Assembly: GCA_017451685.1 (NCBI GenBank)
Contig: JAFTNV010000035.1
Coordinates: forward strand, 1 to 53,200
Source of the DNA: Alistipes sp.
Lineage (GTDB): Bacteria > Bacteroidota > Bacteroidia > Bacteroidales > Rikenellaceae
Reading direction: 5' to 3'
DNA length: 53,200 bases
Shown piece after piece: positions 16,672-24,851 of the stretch. Position numbers and translations under genes: made by a program. Every line of letters begins with the position of its first letter. The stretch's first letter is position 1. The notes beneath the pieces are model-generated. The model was given only the letters and a program-made list of their open reading frames with translations. It did no database searches and was not told the DNA's origin.

Positions 16672-17441
16672 CACTTTTTGCGTACTATTACAAGGTCGTC
16701 ACCGCCCACGGCATATAGGCTGCGCTCCTCGGGTGTAAGCATCGTGGCGAAGGCTATGCGCTCGACATCGAAGCCCACCTCGCAAAGTCTGTCGTCGTAG
16801 TCGCGGCCATAGATGCGACGGTGGTCGTACTGTCCGAAGATGCGTGTGCGCTCCGCTGGGTCGGTGATGGTGTCGTCCTCGAAGGTCGCGGCACGGCTCC
16901 TATCCTCGGGAACAATCATTATGCCCCAGCCCCCCGTGCGCATGATGCGGAAGAGCTCACGCATGGCGCGACGGTCATCCTCGACATGCTCCAGAAGATG
17001 GTTGCATACGACCACATCAATAGAACGATCCTCCAGGGGTATATGTTGCACATCGAAGTGTATATCGGCCAAGGGTGACTCCAAATCGGCCGTCGTGTAG
17101 CACTCCGTGCCACGGTATAGGCGTTTGAAGTGGCGCATGAGCGACACCTCGGGGGCTATATGCAGTAGGCGTGGGCGGCTATCGAAGAGGTCGGTATGGC
17201 GCTCCATCCACAGCCATATCATGCGGTGGCGCTCGAGGGACAGGCACCGCGGGCAGAGGGCATCCTCGCGCGACGAGACATAGCCGTAGGGCAGGAACTT
17301 ACGCCTCCGGCAGCCACATATAGGACACCGACGACCACGGCCTACGTAGAGGATGCCCACGATGGGCACCGCCCAGCCGGCGATGCGTTGCAGCCAGCGG
17401 CGCGGAACATGGTTCAGTATCCAGCGTATGAGTCCCTTCAT
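16671..17441 (-). CDS. Class I SAM-dependent methyltransferase with zinc ribbon
   Basis: A 256-residue protein. Residues about 38-67 carry CPICGC and CPRC, a likely zinc ribbon. Then comes the methyltransferase fold: LLHIAPE in place of the usual GxGxG motif I, DLESPLADIHFDV with the acidic residue for SAM ribose, VVVCNHLLEHVED (motif IV) and LFRIMRTGGWGIMIVP. A hydrophobic stretch near 17-33 may touch the membrane. Similar proteins sit in polysaccharide or envelope loci; substrate unknown. It is 4 bases behind xseB and overlaps the RelA/SpoT start, so it belongs to the same transcript. Confidence 0.82.
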   Translation of the reverse strand: MKGLIRWILNHVPRRWLQRIAGWAVPIVGILYVGRGRRCPICGCRRRKFLPYGYVSSREDALCPRCLSLERHRMIWLWMERHTDLFDSRPRLLHIAPEVSLMRHFKRLYRGTECYTTADLESPLADIHFDVQHIPLEDRSIDVVVCNHLLEHVEDDRRAMRELFRIMRTGGWGIMIVPEDRSRAATFEDDTITDPAERTRIFGQYDHRRIYGRDYDDRLCEVGFDVERIAFATMLTPEERSLYAVGGDDLVIVRKK

Positions 17442-17445
17442 CGCG

Positions 17446-17643
17446 CTACGCCTCGGGGTTTATAAGTCGCTCAACATCCTCCTCGGCCCTAAGGAGCATC
17501 TTCCTGCACTCGGCGATAAGCTCCGAGGCACGGGCCACGGCCGACGACAGCTCGTCGACACCAAGCTCTCCGGAGCGTAGGCGTGCCAGGATAGTATCCA
17601 CCTCAGCCATAGCCTCTACGTATGTTAACTTTTTCTTTGCCAT
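17446..17643 (-). CDS. xseB: Exodeoxyribonuclease VII small subunit
   Basis: A 65-residue helical protein (LTYVEAMAEVDTILARLRSGEL, then a second helix ending ERLINPE) matching XseB in size and heptad pattern. Several XseB copies coat the coiled-coil of XseA to form exonuclease VII, which degrades single-stranded DNA to oligonucleotides in both directions. It lies 11 bases behind xseA, the usual arrangement. Confidence 0.92.
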   Translation of the reverse strand: MAKKKLTYVEAMAEVDTILARLRSGELGVDELSSAVARASELIAECRKMLLRAEEDVERLINPEA

Positions 17644-17654
17644 ATTGTTATAAT

Positions 17655-18929
17655 CTATTTTTTTCGTTTCTCCGTAACAACACTCTCGATTGTTCCCTCC
17701 GCCACCTCGATGCTAAGGCTGTCGCCCGCAGCTATAGTATCAATGTTTACCGCCCGGCCATCCTTGCCACGCACAATGGCGAAGCCGAGACCGAGAATCC
17801 TTGTGGGCGAGGCGCTCGCGACGATGCTCTCGGCAGCCGTGAGGCGCTGGTGTGTTTGTCGTAACACACTACGCGCCTCGTCGTGGATGCGTTGTTCGGC
17901 ATTGTCGAGCGTTAGGCGCCAGCCGTTGAGGGCAACGGCCGAGGTGCGCGCAAGCTCCGCGGTGCCACGTTCAAGGCGCAGGCGCTCATTCGCGATACGT
18001 GCTACGACGCTATCGCGCAATTGCTGTGCAAGGCTCTCAACAGCGTTATACTCCGCATCGGCAAGCTCCACAAGGAGCGTAGCCACAGCCGTGGGGGTCT
18101 TACACATCGTGTGTGCCACCATATCCGTCACCGACACATCCTTATCGTGGCCGATGCCCGTAACCACGGGGAGCGGAAATTGAGCTACATGTGAGGCTAT
18201 GCGGTAGGAGTCGAAGAGGGCGAGGTCGCTCGTCGAGCCTCCGCCACGTATGATGGCGACGACGTCGAACATCTCCTCATGCTCAGCGACATAGTCGAGC
18301 GCAGCAATGATGCTCGCCTCGGCAGCATCACCCTGCATAAGGCTCTCAACGAGGGTGACAGCATAGCGGAAGGGGGCACGGCGCAGCTCGTTCATGAAGT
18401 CCTGATAGCCCGCAGCCGTGCGGCTCGATACCACAGCGATGCGGAGCGTGGGGCGCGCGAGGTCTAACTCGTGGTTCATATCCCACACACCATCGGCCTC
18501 GAGCTGAGCTATGGTCTGACGACGACGGCGCTCAACCTCGCCAAGCGTGAAGCTCGGGTCGATATCCACAATCTGCAACGAGAAGCCGTACACCTCGTGG
18601 TAGGTGACAACAACGCGCACGAGGATGCTTATGCCCGCAGCGAGCGTTGCACCCGTGGCACTCGCGAACTTTGCCGCGATGGTCGTATATGCCGAGCGCC
18701 ATATCACGGCACGTGCCTCGGCGCGCGGAGCACCATCATTCGCACCTTTCTCCACAAGGTTGAGGTAGCAGTGCCCTGAGCGGTTGAGCTTCAACTCCGA
18801 CACCTCGGCACTTATCCACAGGGGCGCAGCAAAGCGACCCTCGAGCGTGGCACGTACCATGCGCTGGAGGTCGAGGAGTGTGATACTCTCTGCGGGTGTC
18901 GGGGCTATATCTCGAAGCGTGTCAATCAT
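17655..18929 (-). CDS. xseA: Exodeoxyribonuclease VII large subunit
   Basis: A 424-residue catalytic subunit of exonuclease VII, acting in DNA repair. The N-terminal OB fold (about 18-110: LWISAEVSELKLNRSGHCYLNL) binds DNA; the catalytic core holds VVSSRTAAGYQDF, IIRGGGSTSDL, PVVTGIGHDKDVSVTDMVA and CKTPTAVATLL; a long coiled coil and a C-terminal beta segment follow. Length and motif order are typical. It starts 2 bases behind the upstream plug/TonB-like gene, which places this repair enzyme inside an envelope-gene transcript. Confidence 0.95.
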   Translation of the reverse strand: MIDTLRDIAPTPAESITLLDLQRMVRATLEGRFAAPLWISAEVSELKLNRSGHCYLNLVEKGANDGAPRAEARAVIWRSAYTTIAAKFASATGATLAAGISILVRVVVTYHEVYGFSLQIVDIDPSFTLGEVERRRRQTIAQLEADGVWDMNHELDLARPTLRIAVVSSRTAAGYQDFMNELRRAPFRYAVTLVESLMQGDAAEASIIAALDYVAEHEEMFDVVAIIRGGGSTSDLALFDSYRIASHVAQFPLPVVTGIGHDKDVSVTDMVAHTMCKTPTAVATLLVELADAEYNAVESLAQQLRDSVVARIANERLRLERGTAELARTSAVALNGWRLTLDNAEQRIHDEARSVLRQTHQRLTAAESIVASASPTRILGLGFAIVRGKDGRAVNIDTIAAGDSLSIEVAEGTIESVVTEKRKK

Positions 18930-18931
18930 CG

Positions 18932-19474
18932 TTATCGTAGTATTACGGCGTGTTCCGTGGGGAGACTCTTCCCTTCGGGGAGGAGCAGGTTGACAAGCAC
19001 AATGCTTGCCACGGCCCTATCGTCACGTACGGCGGGCTCCCAGCGCGGAGCGTTCTCGATGGCCGAGGTCACGCGCTTCAAAAATTGGCGCGACGTGGAT
19101 TGTAGCACCTCCGCGATGCTCGCCCCACCCTCGGGGTCTATCCTTAGGCGCAGCGACACCCGCTCGGCGGGCATCCTCTCGTCCCACTTGACATTGTCGG
19201 CGAGGTAGTCGGTATAGTTATCGTAGCCCTCCGTAACGAAGCGTGCCGGAGTGTCGTATACAAGGCGAAGAAGGATGACACCCTCCGCAGCACCCTCACC
19301 CCACGTAGCGATGCTCTCCTCGTTGGCGGGGAGGATGTCGATGCTCTCGATATCCCCCTGCGGGATATGCTTGATGCTCTCAACGACCTTGCCATTGACA
19401 ACGTACAGCGGCTCGCGGGCACTAAGCGTGGCAGTGCCGAGGAGTAGAACGATGCTTAGGATAAGTCGGCACAT
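18932..19474 (-). CDS. Small exported protein joining a SusC-plug-like segment to a TonB C-terminal-like domain
   Basis: A 180-residue exported protein with a cleavable signal (MCRLILSIVLLLGTATLSA). Residues about 22-75 (LYVVNGKVVESI, IESIDILP, EGVILL) look like the plug of SusC/RagA receptors, where IESIxVLK and GVILI are hallmarks. The rest (about 90-175) resembles a TonB/energy-transducer C-terminal fold with RVSLRLRIDPEGG and FLKRVTSAIENAPRWEPA. No membrane anchor apart from the signal and no barrel are present, so it is neither a normal TonB nor a receptor. It is packed 2 bases from both DUF2490 and xseA. Confidence 0.7.
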   Translation of the reverse strand: MCRLILSIVLLLGTATLSAREPLYVVNGKVVESIKHIPQGDIESIDILPANEESIATWGEGAAEGVILLRLVYDTPARFVTEGYDNYTDYLADNVKWDERMPAERVSLRLRIDPEGGASIAEVLQSTSRQFLKRVTSAIENAPRWEPAVRDDRAVASIVLVNLLLPEGKSLPTEHAVILR

Positions 19475-19476
19475 GG

Positions 19477-20262
19477 CTACAGCTTGAATTTATACGATAT
19501 GCCAAACGTATGGCGGAACTCGTTCTCCTGGACATAGCCCTTAAGCGTACCCTTATTACCCTTATAGTCGATGTCGTAGCCACGGTCGTAGTCGAAGTAG
19601 TAGTAGAAGTCTAAGCGGTGGTAGCGCGAGATGCGGAACTTAGCACCCACACCGAGGCGATAGCGGGCGATATAGTTGTCGGTACGCAACGCGGCCTTTT
19701 TGTAGTTATCCACAACCTTCGGGGCGTTGAGCGTATTGTTAAGCTCGAACATCGCGTAGGGGCTCCAGCGCGAGTGGCGGATGCTATACTCGGCCATGAG
19801 GCGCGAGCGCAGCATAAGCTCGGGGTTCATCTTCTCGTAGCGGTTAACGGAGTCGGTGCGGAAGGTTGTCTGCAGGCGCTCCCTGAGCGACAGCACCACG
19901 CGACCCACCTTAACCTTGCCGCGCACATTCACATTCACGCGGTGGCGAGGCTTATCCCACGCCTTGACATCGGCCTCGTAGCCGTTGATAAGCACGTAGT
20001 CGGCACCAAAGTCGAAGTATTTGTTTACCTCGTAGTTAGCACCCACGCTCGTCTGTATGCGGTCGACCGTGGCAAGGTCGTTATTCAGGCGCAGCTGCAC
20101 GCCCGCCTCGAGCGTAAGGTCGTCGACAACCTCCCACTCGAAGGCCCCCTCCACGCGACCACGGAAGTCGTTCGTCGTGCTCCGCGCAGGGGTAAACGGC
20201 TCCTGTGCCGTGGCACCGAGCGTAAGGCTTAAAAGCATGGCTAATAGAAGTATCTTTCTCAT
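19477..20262 (-). CDS. DUF2490-type outer-membrane beta-barrel protein
   Basis: A 261-residue exported protein: signal peptide ending ATAQ (about 1-20), then amphipathic beta strands with alternating hydrophobic residues to a C-terminal aromatic strand (FRHTFGISYKFKL), typical of an outer-membrane barrel. The pattern (VEWEVVDDLTLEAGVQLR-like, RYRLGVGAKFRIS, RLDFYYYFDYD) fits DUF2490, whose role is unknown. It lies 7 bases behind DUF4956 and belongs to the polyphosphate-polymerase cluster, perhaps as its outer-membrane part. Confidence 0.78.
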   Translation of the reverse strand: MRKILLLAMLLSLTLGATAQEPFTPARSTTNDFRGRVEGAFEWEVVDDLTLEAGVQLRLNNDLATVDRIQTSVGANYEVNKYFDFGADYVLINGYEADVKAWDKPRHRVNVNVRGKVKVGRVVLSLRERLQTTFRTDSVNRYEKMNPELMLRSRLMAEYSIRHSRWSPYAMFELNNTLNAPKVVDNYKKAALRTDNYIARYRLGVGAKFRISRYHRLDFYYYFDYDRGYDIDYKGNKGTLKGYVQENEFRHTFGISYKFKL

Positions 20263-20269
20263 GGCGCGG

Positions 20270-21019
20270 TTACTCGTTAAAGGCGTTCTTCTCGTTAATC
20301 TTAAGCGTGCTATCCGCAGGTGGCACCTCGCCCTTGACGGGGGTATAGTACACCTTCAGGAAGGCTACATCGCGCAGAAAGTCCACATTGCCAACATCGA
20401 CCCTCAAGACCCTATGTCCAAGGCGCTCCTCGAGGTCGGCGATAAGCTCCGCACGGCGCTCGGGGCGGATAAGGTCGATGCGCTCGTAGCAGACGAGCTT
20501 CGAGGCCTCCTTATGACGCATGACGACGTACTCCATGATGTAGAGGATGACAAGGATAAGGCCGTTAGCCAGAGCCAGCTCGGCATACGACACCATGAGG
20601 TTGATGCCGTTAATCACCGCCACGGCAATAGAGAGAAAGAGGTAGGTCATCTCGCGGATGGGAACCATCTCCGTGCGGTAGCGCATGATGCCGAAAATCA
20701 TGAACAGGCCGAGGCCGATGCTCACATCTATGCCCACGCTCTTCATGAAGAACAGAAGCATGAACACCGCCGCCGAGAAGAGCATGAACGTGATGGAAAA
20801 GTCCTTGCGGTGGCTCTTGGGGTAGTAGAAGAGCCAGACGATGGCGCTACATACTATGATGTTTATCAAAAATTGCACGCCCAACTGCATAACCGACATG
20901 GTGTCGCACAGTGGGATGCCGAGGAATGTGGCGCCCATATCGGCATCAGCACCCGAGAGGGCGGCAATCTCTGCATCAAAGAGGTCGGGGTCAAGACCCT
21001 CATTATCAAAACGTATCAT
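20270..21019 (-). CDS. DUF4956 inner-membrane protein
   Basis: A 249-residue membrane protein: about four transmembrane helices between 45 and 160 (LGVQFLINIIVCSAIVWLF, FMLFSAAVFMLLFFM, GLGLFMIFGIMRYR, LANGLILVILYIM), then a cytosolic alpha/beta domain (LIADLEERLGHRVLRVDVGN). GLFMIFGIMRYRTE is the hallmark of DUF4956, which is often encoded next to VTC-type polyphosphate polymerases and may be a channel or anchor for the polymer. Its start overlaps the VTC stop by 4 bases, implying coupled translation. Confidence 0.85.
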   Translation of the reverse strand: MIRFDNEGLDPDLFDAEIAALSGADADMGATFLGIPLCDTMSVMQLGVQFLINIIVCSAIVWLFYYPKSHRKDFSITFMLFSAAVFMLLFFMKSVGIDVSIGLGLFMIFGIMRYRTEMVPIREMTYLFLSIAVAVINGINLMVSYAELALANGLILVILYIMEYVVMRHKEASKLVCYERIDLIRPERRAELIADLEERLGHRVLRVDVGNVDFLRDVAFLKVYYTPVKGEVPPADSTLKINEKNAFNE

Positions 21020-21843
21020 AAGTCGTTGTTTTGTGTGTTCGTTACTATGGTGAGGCCTCCGAGCCTCTTCTCTATATCGCGCAGCTTCATCTTGAAGCGG
21101 TTATGTTTGATGCCCGCAACCGTAAGCACGGTGGCAAGGCAGTACTTGCTGACCTTAAGTGGCGGAATACGCATGTCGCGCAGCAGCTCCTTCATCACCG
21201 AGCGCGAGAGTCCATCCTGCTTAAGTTCCAAGATGGCCATGCCCTCAATCGAGGCGCTACATCCACTGCGCACATCCGTATATCGCAGGTCGAGGTCTAT
21301 CGTTATGCGCTCGGTGAGAGCCTCGTTTACCAGCGTGATGCGCCGAAAGTGCGTGGCAATGGCGGGGCTTATATCCTCGGCACGGAAGGCGCTACGTGAC
21401 GCGAAGAAATCGCCGGCCTTGGCATCCATCGTAAATCTATCGAAGTGGGCGCGATCAATCTCCACGCGCTGCTTCTTCGTGCGGCCACGGTTGCTCTTAT
21501 CCTTAATCTCGAGGAACGTCACACCCGAGGCCTCGTAGGTGCGTGTGCGTATCTTCTGGCGCGTGAGCACCCTATTGTGGTGCATGAGGTACATATCTCG
21601 CTCCGCAGTGTCGTAGTAGAGCGTGTCGTAGCCCACAGCCCGCAGCCCGTCGATATGTTGCACGCGGTAGCCCGCAAGAGCGCTACGCTCAAGGAGCGTA
21701 AAAGCCTCATCATAGCCGAGGACGTACTTCGTGTCGATGCGGTTCATAAGCTTCACGCTGCGCATCTCATTGAGCGTGATGAGTCGCATGCTGTGCCACA
21801 GCGCAAGGTCGTTAATGTCGGGGTATGTCGCGAGGCTCTGCAT
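21016..21843 (-). CDS. VTC-domain polyphosphate polymerase
   Basis: A 275-residue cytosolic or membrane-peripheral tunnel-fold protein of the VTC/CYTH class. VTC4 relatives make inorganic polyphosphate from ATP inside a basic, metal-binding tunnel. Visible marks: NRIDTKYVL (about 34-42), TLYYDT, RQKIRTRTY, FLEIKDKSNRGRTKKQR (basic tunnel strand), RITIDLDLRY and ILELKQDG near the C-terminus, all expected tunnel strands with alternating charged residues. No SPX domain is present, as in most bacterial members. It follows the YD-like gene by 3 bases and overlaps DUF4956. Polymer synthesis is inferred from family. Confidence 0.88.
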   Translation of the reverse strand: MQSLATYPDINDLALWHSMRLITLNEMRSVKLMNRIDTKYVLGYDEAFTLLERSALAGYRVQHIDGLRAVGYDTLYYDTAERDMYLMHHNRVLTRQKIRTRTYEASGVTFLEIKDKSNRGRTKKQRVEIDRAHFDRFTMDAKAGDFFASRSAFRAEDISPAIATHFRRITLVNEALTERITIDLDLRYTDVRSGCSASIEGMAILELKQDGLSRSVMKELLRDMRIPPLKVSKYCLATVLTVAGIKHNRFKMKLRDIEKRLGGLTIVTNTQNNDL

Positions 21844-21846
21844 CGG

Positions 21847-22272
21847 TTACTCGTAGATATACTCAAACTGACGGTAGGAGTTGAGCGTGCCGTTGGCGTT
21901 ATAGTTAAGGCGGCGCGTGCACACCCCCTCGTCGTCGTACTCGAACTTACGCACCTTGTCGATCTTGTTACGCTCGTTGTAGACAACCTCCTTGACGAGC
22001 AGCCCCCTGTCGTTGTAGGTATACTCCGAGCGCCATGCCTGATGGCGGCCAAAGTCGCTATACTCGATCTCCTCAATGAGTTGTCCCAAGGCGTTATACA
22101 CCTCGACATGGTCTATCCACTTGTTACGCCCATCGGGCGTAGTCTTCCACTCCTTAACCGTGAGCGGCTTACCGTGGCTACGTGCCAACTCGCCACGCCC
22201 GGGCTCCGAGGCGTAGGCCACAATGCTCGCAACAAGGGCGGCAAGGGTTATGATTGCTCTCTGTATCTTCAT
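21847..22272 (-). CDS. Small exported protein with YD/RHS-like repeats
   Basis: A 141-residue exported protein: signal peptide to about residue 22 (YAS), then three or four short beta-hairpin units resembling YD repeats (EYTYNDRGLLVKEVVY, KFEYDDEGVCTRRLNY, NANGTLNSYRQFEYIYE). Such repeats form beta wraps that bind carbohydrates or act as scaffolds. ATG at 22272 is preferred over GTG at 22275. It opens the ten-gene minus run and lies only about 10 bases after the prfA terminator, with no visible promoter of its own. Confidence 0.7.
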   Translation of the reverse strand: MKIQRAIITLAALVASIVAYASEPGRGELARSHGKPLTVKEWKTTPDGRNKWIDHVEVYNALGQLIEEIEYSDFGRHQAWRSEYTYNDRGLLVKEVVYNERNKIDKVRKFEYDDEGVCTRRLNYNANGTLNSYRQFEYIYE

Positions 22273-22281
22273 CACGCTTGG

Positions 22282-22317
22282 TTAAAAAACGACCGAACAC
22301 CATGGCGGGTCCGGTCG
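22282..22317 (-). terminator. Intrinsic terminator or attenuator between prfA and the YD-like gene
   Basis: On the minus strand CGACCGGAC pairs with GTTCGGTCG (one G-T), followed by TTTTTTAAC. It is 35 bases past the prfA stop and ends about 10 bases before the next ATG, so it either isolates prfA or attenuates readthrough. Confidence 0.75.
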
Positions 22318-22351
22318 ATATAGTGAAGCCTATCGTCTGTACCGTACCCGA

Positions 22352-23437
22352 CTACAACTCGCTCTCCTTCAATCGCTCGGCGTTCTCCGCAACGATGAGC
22401 TGGTCGATGACATCCTGAATGTCGCCATCCATGAATGCCGAGAGGTTGTAGATGGTGTAGTTGATGCGGTGGTCGGTGATACGACCCTGCGGATAGTTGT
22501 AGGTACGAATCTTCGCTGAGCGGTCGCCCGTAGATACCATCGTCTTACGCTTCGAGGCTATCTCGTCGAGGTACTTCGAGTACTCGAGGTTGAACACTCG
22601 CGTACGCAACTCCTCGAAGGCCTTGTCGAAGTTCTTGAGCTGCGACTTCTGATCCTGGCACTGCACGACGATGCCCGTGGGTATGTGCGTGAGGCGGATG
22701 GCCGAGTAGGTGGTGTTCACCGACTGACCTCCCGGGCCCGAAGCACAGAATATATCCTTGCGGATGTCGTTCATCGAGATCTCGATATCGAACTCCTCGG
22801 CCTCGGGGAGCACAGCAACAGAGGCTGCCGAGGTGTGCACACGGCCCTGTGTCTCGGTCTGGGGCACACGCTGTACGCGGTGCACGCCCGACTCGTACTT
22901 CAACGTGCCGTAGACACTCTGTCCCGTGACCTTCATGACGACCTCCTTGAAGCCTCCGGCAGCACCCTCCGACGACGATGTTATCTCGTAGCGCCAGCCC
23001 TTAGACTCGATGTACTTGGTGTACATGCGCAATAGGTCGCCGGCGAAGATTGCCGCCTCGTCGCCACCCGTGCCACCACGAATCTCGACGATGGCATTCT
23101 TGTCATCCTGCGGATCCTTCGGGATAAGGAGCAACTTGATATCCTCCTCCATCTTGGCGATGGCGGGCTCGAGCGTCGCTACCTCCTCGCGCGCAATCTC
23201 GCGGAACTCCTCGTCCTTCTCGTTTGCCAAAATATCCTTCGCCTCGGCAAGGTTGGCCAGCGCCGTGCGAAAGCGATCCGACGTCTCGACGATGGGCTCA
23301 AGCTCCTTGTACTCCTTCGTCAGCTGCACAAACTGCTTGACGTCGGCAATAACCTCGGGGTCGGTAAGCTTCTGGCCTATCTCCTCGTATTTGAGCTTCA
23401 GTCCGTCAAGTCGGATAAGTATCGAATTATCTGCCAT
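22352..23437 (-). CDS. prfA: Peptide chain release factor 1
   Basis: A 361-residue class I release factor that reads UAA and UAG and triggers peptide release on the ribosome. Domain order: helical domain 1 (about 1-110, rich in [19 protein letters not shown]), codon-recognition superdomain, and domain 3 with the catalytic GGQ loop ([12 protein letters not shown]) followed by [11 protein letters not shown]. The GGQ loop Gln is the site methylated by PrmC in known systems. The C-terminal [11 protein letters not shown] and NAERL complete the fold. Length is normal. It has its own -7 box and a terminator, so it is probably monocistronic. Confidence 0.96.
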   Translation of the reverse strand: MADNSILIRLDGLKLKYEEIGQKLTDPEVIADVKQFVQLTKEYKELEPIVETSDRFRTALANLAEAKDILANEKDEEFREIAREEVATLEPAIAKMEEDIKLLLIPKDPQDDKNAIVEIRGGTGGDEAAIFAGDLLRMYTKYIESKGWRYEITSSSEGAAGGFKEVVMKVTGQSVYGTLKYESGVHRVQRVPQTETQGRVHTSAASVAVLPEAEEFDIEISMNDIRKDIFCASGPGGQSVNTTYSAIRLTHIPTGIVVQCQDQKSQLKNFDKAFEELRTRVFNLEYSKYLDEIASKRKTMVSTGDRSAKIRTYNYPQGRITDHRINYTIYNLSAFMDGDIQDVIDQLIVAENAERLKESEL

Positions 23438-23462
23438 ATTTCTAATAAATTAATTTTCCGCG

Positions 23463-23470
23463 CAAATATA
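23463..23470 (-). promoter_or_regulatory. -7 box of prfA
   Basis: CAAATATA on plus reads TATATTTG on minus, matching TAnnTTTG, 26 bases before the prfA ATG. Confidence 0.65.
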
Positions 23471-23625
23471 ACGAAAATTTTTCATTCTCCGTGTAGCTTT
23501 CCCATAAAAACCATCACCCTGCATCGTGCCAAAAAAATTTAATCCCTCTATCGTCATAATAGGTTGACGGTTAAATGATTTGATTTGTTTCTAAAAATTA
23601 TAGTAAAAAAATTTGATAAAAAGAC

Positions 23626-23656
23626 TTGACAACGCTATATTCACGTTGTATATTTG
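23626..23656 (+). promoter_or_regulatory. Strong promoter of the phage-like gene cluster
   Basis: TTG (23626-23628, in CTTGAC) and TATATTTG (23649-23656) are separated by exactly 20 bases, an excellent match to the Bacteroidetes housekeeping promoter. The predicted start near 23663 gives a leader of about 240 bases before the first gene at 23901. Confidence 0.8.
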
Positions 23657-23697
23657 TACCGTCAAACGTCGCTTAACGGATGGTTGAAGGCTCTCGG

Positions 23698-23814
23698 TTA
23701 TTAACATTAAAAGTTGGTAGTTGGCAGGTTATGAACATTTATAATATGCTATGTATTAATGGTATAGTGTTTATTATATAAAACTATCAACGTGTTATGA
23801 ACGGTTTATTAACA
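23698..23814 (+). promoter_or_regulatory. Cluster of phased TATnAAC boxes in the leader of the phage-like operon
   Basis: Same-orientation boxes: TTATTAACA (23698-23706), TTATGAACA (23729-23737), CTATCAACG (23784-23792), TTATGAACG (23795-23803) and TTATTAACA (23806-23814). The last three are exactly 11 bp apart, placing them on one helix face. They may be operators or weak DnaA boxes; they lie downstream of the promoter, inside the 463-base gap where leftward genes give way to rightward ones. Nothing else recognisable is in this gap. Confidence 0.5.
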
Positions 23815-23900
23815 CAGCGTGGCAGGCTGATAATTAGTGTTAAGGCCGGAAGTTGAGGGCGGTTGACACGACAAAGTCTAACATCTTAAAAAATTTAACA

Positions 23901-24851
23901 ATGAGGTTTTTGAAAATACCCGAAAACGGGGCTTCCTGGAACGCGGCATTATGCTACACCATGGCTACGGAGCGAGGACTCAAAGACGATGTGGTTGTCG
24001 AGGTTATAGATGCAATAAGCGGGGAGGTGCTCGGCACGCGCCGTCTCTACGGCATCACCACGGCGGAGGTCGACATAGCGCCCTACGTGCGAAATGCCAT
24101 AGGCGTGGCGACGCTTACGACAGCGATACTCGAACTATCGCCCTCGGCACGAGCCATCATCGTGCGTGCCAACGGCGTGGATGCAGAGCAGCGCATCTTC
24201 TACCGCGCAGAGTTGCACACCACCTCGCCACACATCCTATCGAGCTTGAAGCAGCCATCGGTCGTGGCACATGGCGATGTTATCCGTATCACGGCATTTG
24301 CGACGGAGGAGGTGAGGGTGTCGGTGGAGGACAAGCGCATAGTGGAAGCGGAGGTTGTCTCGGCGATACAATCGAAGAGCATGCCCGTGGAGATAGCCGT
24401 GCAGACATCCTTATACGTGGGTCACAATGTGCCAATAAGGGTGAAGGTAACGTGCGACCGCGGCTACACATACACCTTCGACTGCACCATCGTTGAGCCC
24501 ACGGAGGCGAGCTACCGCATAGCGTGGTACAACACCGAGGGTGGCATTGAGTGTTACACCTTTCCGCGAGGTGTGCGCGAGAGCCTCGGGGCGGAGATGG
24601 CGGCCGAGATTCGGGGACGTGCATCGCGACTAAGAGGGGTAGTGGCGAGGTATCGTTTGGTGTCGGCATTCGAGGCGCGTGACGAGGTGGAGCGCATCGC
24701 GGGGGTGATATTCTCGCCCGAGGTGTACGAGTGCAAAGGCGTGGAGAGTAGTGTGGTAAAGCTCCTCGATCGTGAGATAAGGTATGACGACCATGGTGGC
24801 TTACGACGTGTGGAGTTGGGTGTTGAAAAGGAGTGGACTGTAGGGCTATGA
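23901..24851 (+). CDS. Putative phage tail-tip/structural protein
   Basis: A 316-residue soluble protein with no signal or membrane segment. ATG at 23901 (MRFLKIPENGASW), after an A-rich AAATTTAACA leader, is preferred over a weak upstream start at 23853. It is predicted mostly beta: an N-terminal sandwich-like part (VVVEVIDAISGEVLGTRRLYG, VDIAPYVRN), a middle Ig-like part (VRVSVEDKRIVEAEV, VPIRVKVTCDRGYTYTFDC) and a helical C-terminus. I do not recognise a family; a tail or baseplate role is inferred from its ATGA overlap with the next, tail-tip-like gene and the capsid genes beyond. Codon use resembles host genes. Confidence 0.5.
   Translation: MRFLKIPENGASWNAALCYTMATERGLKDDVVVEVIDAISGEVLGTRRLYGITTAEVDIAPYVRNAIGVATLTTAILELSPSARAIIVRANGVDAEQRIFYRAELHTTSPHILSSLKQPSVVAHGDVIRITAFATEEVRVSVEDKRIVEAEVVSAIQSKSMPVEIAVQTSLYVGHNVPIRVKVTCDRGYTYTFDCTIVEPTEASYRIAWYNTEGGIECYTFPRGVRESLGAEMAAEIRGRASRLRGVVARYRLVSAFEARDEVERIAGVIFSPEVYECKGVESSVVKLLDREIRYDDHGGLRRVELGVEKEWTVGL

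Noticed and set aside
23438-23900. Chromosomal origin of replication
   Set aside because: A strand switch, AT-rich stretch and weak DnaA-like boxes are present, but no consensus TTATCCACA, no dnaA or other origin marker, and prfA is not a usual origin neighbour. Kept only as an alternative for the phased boxes.
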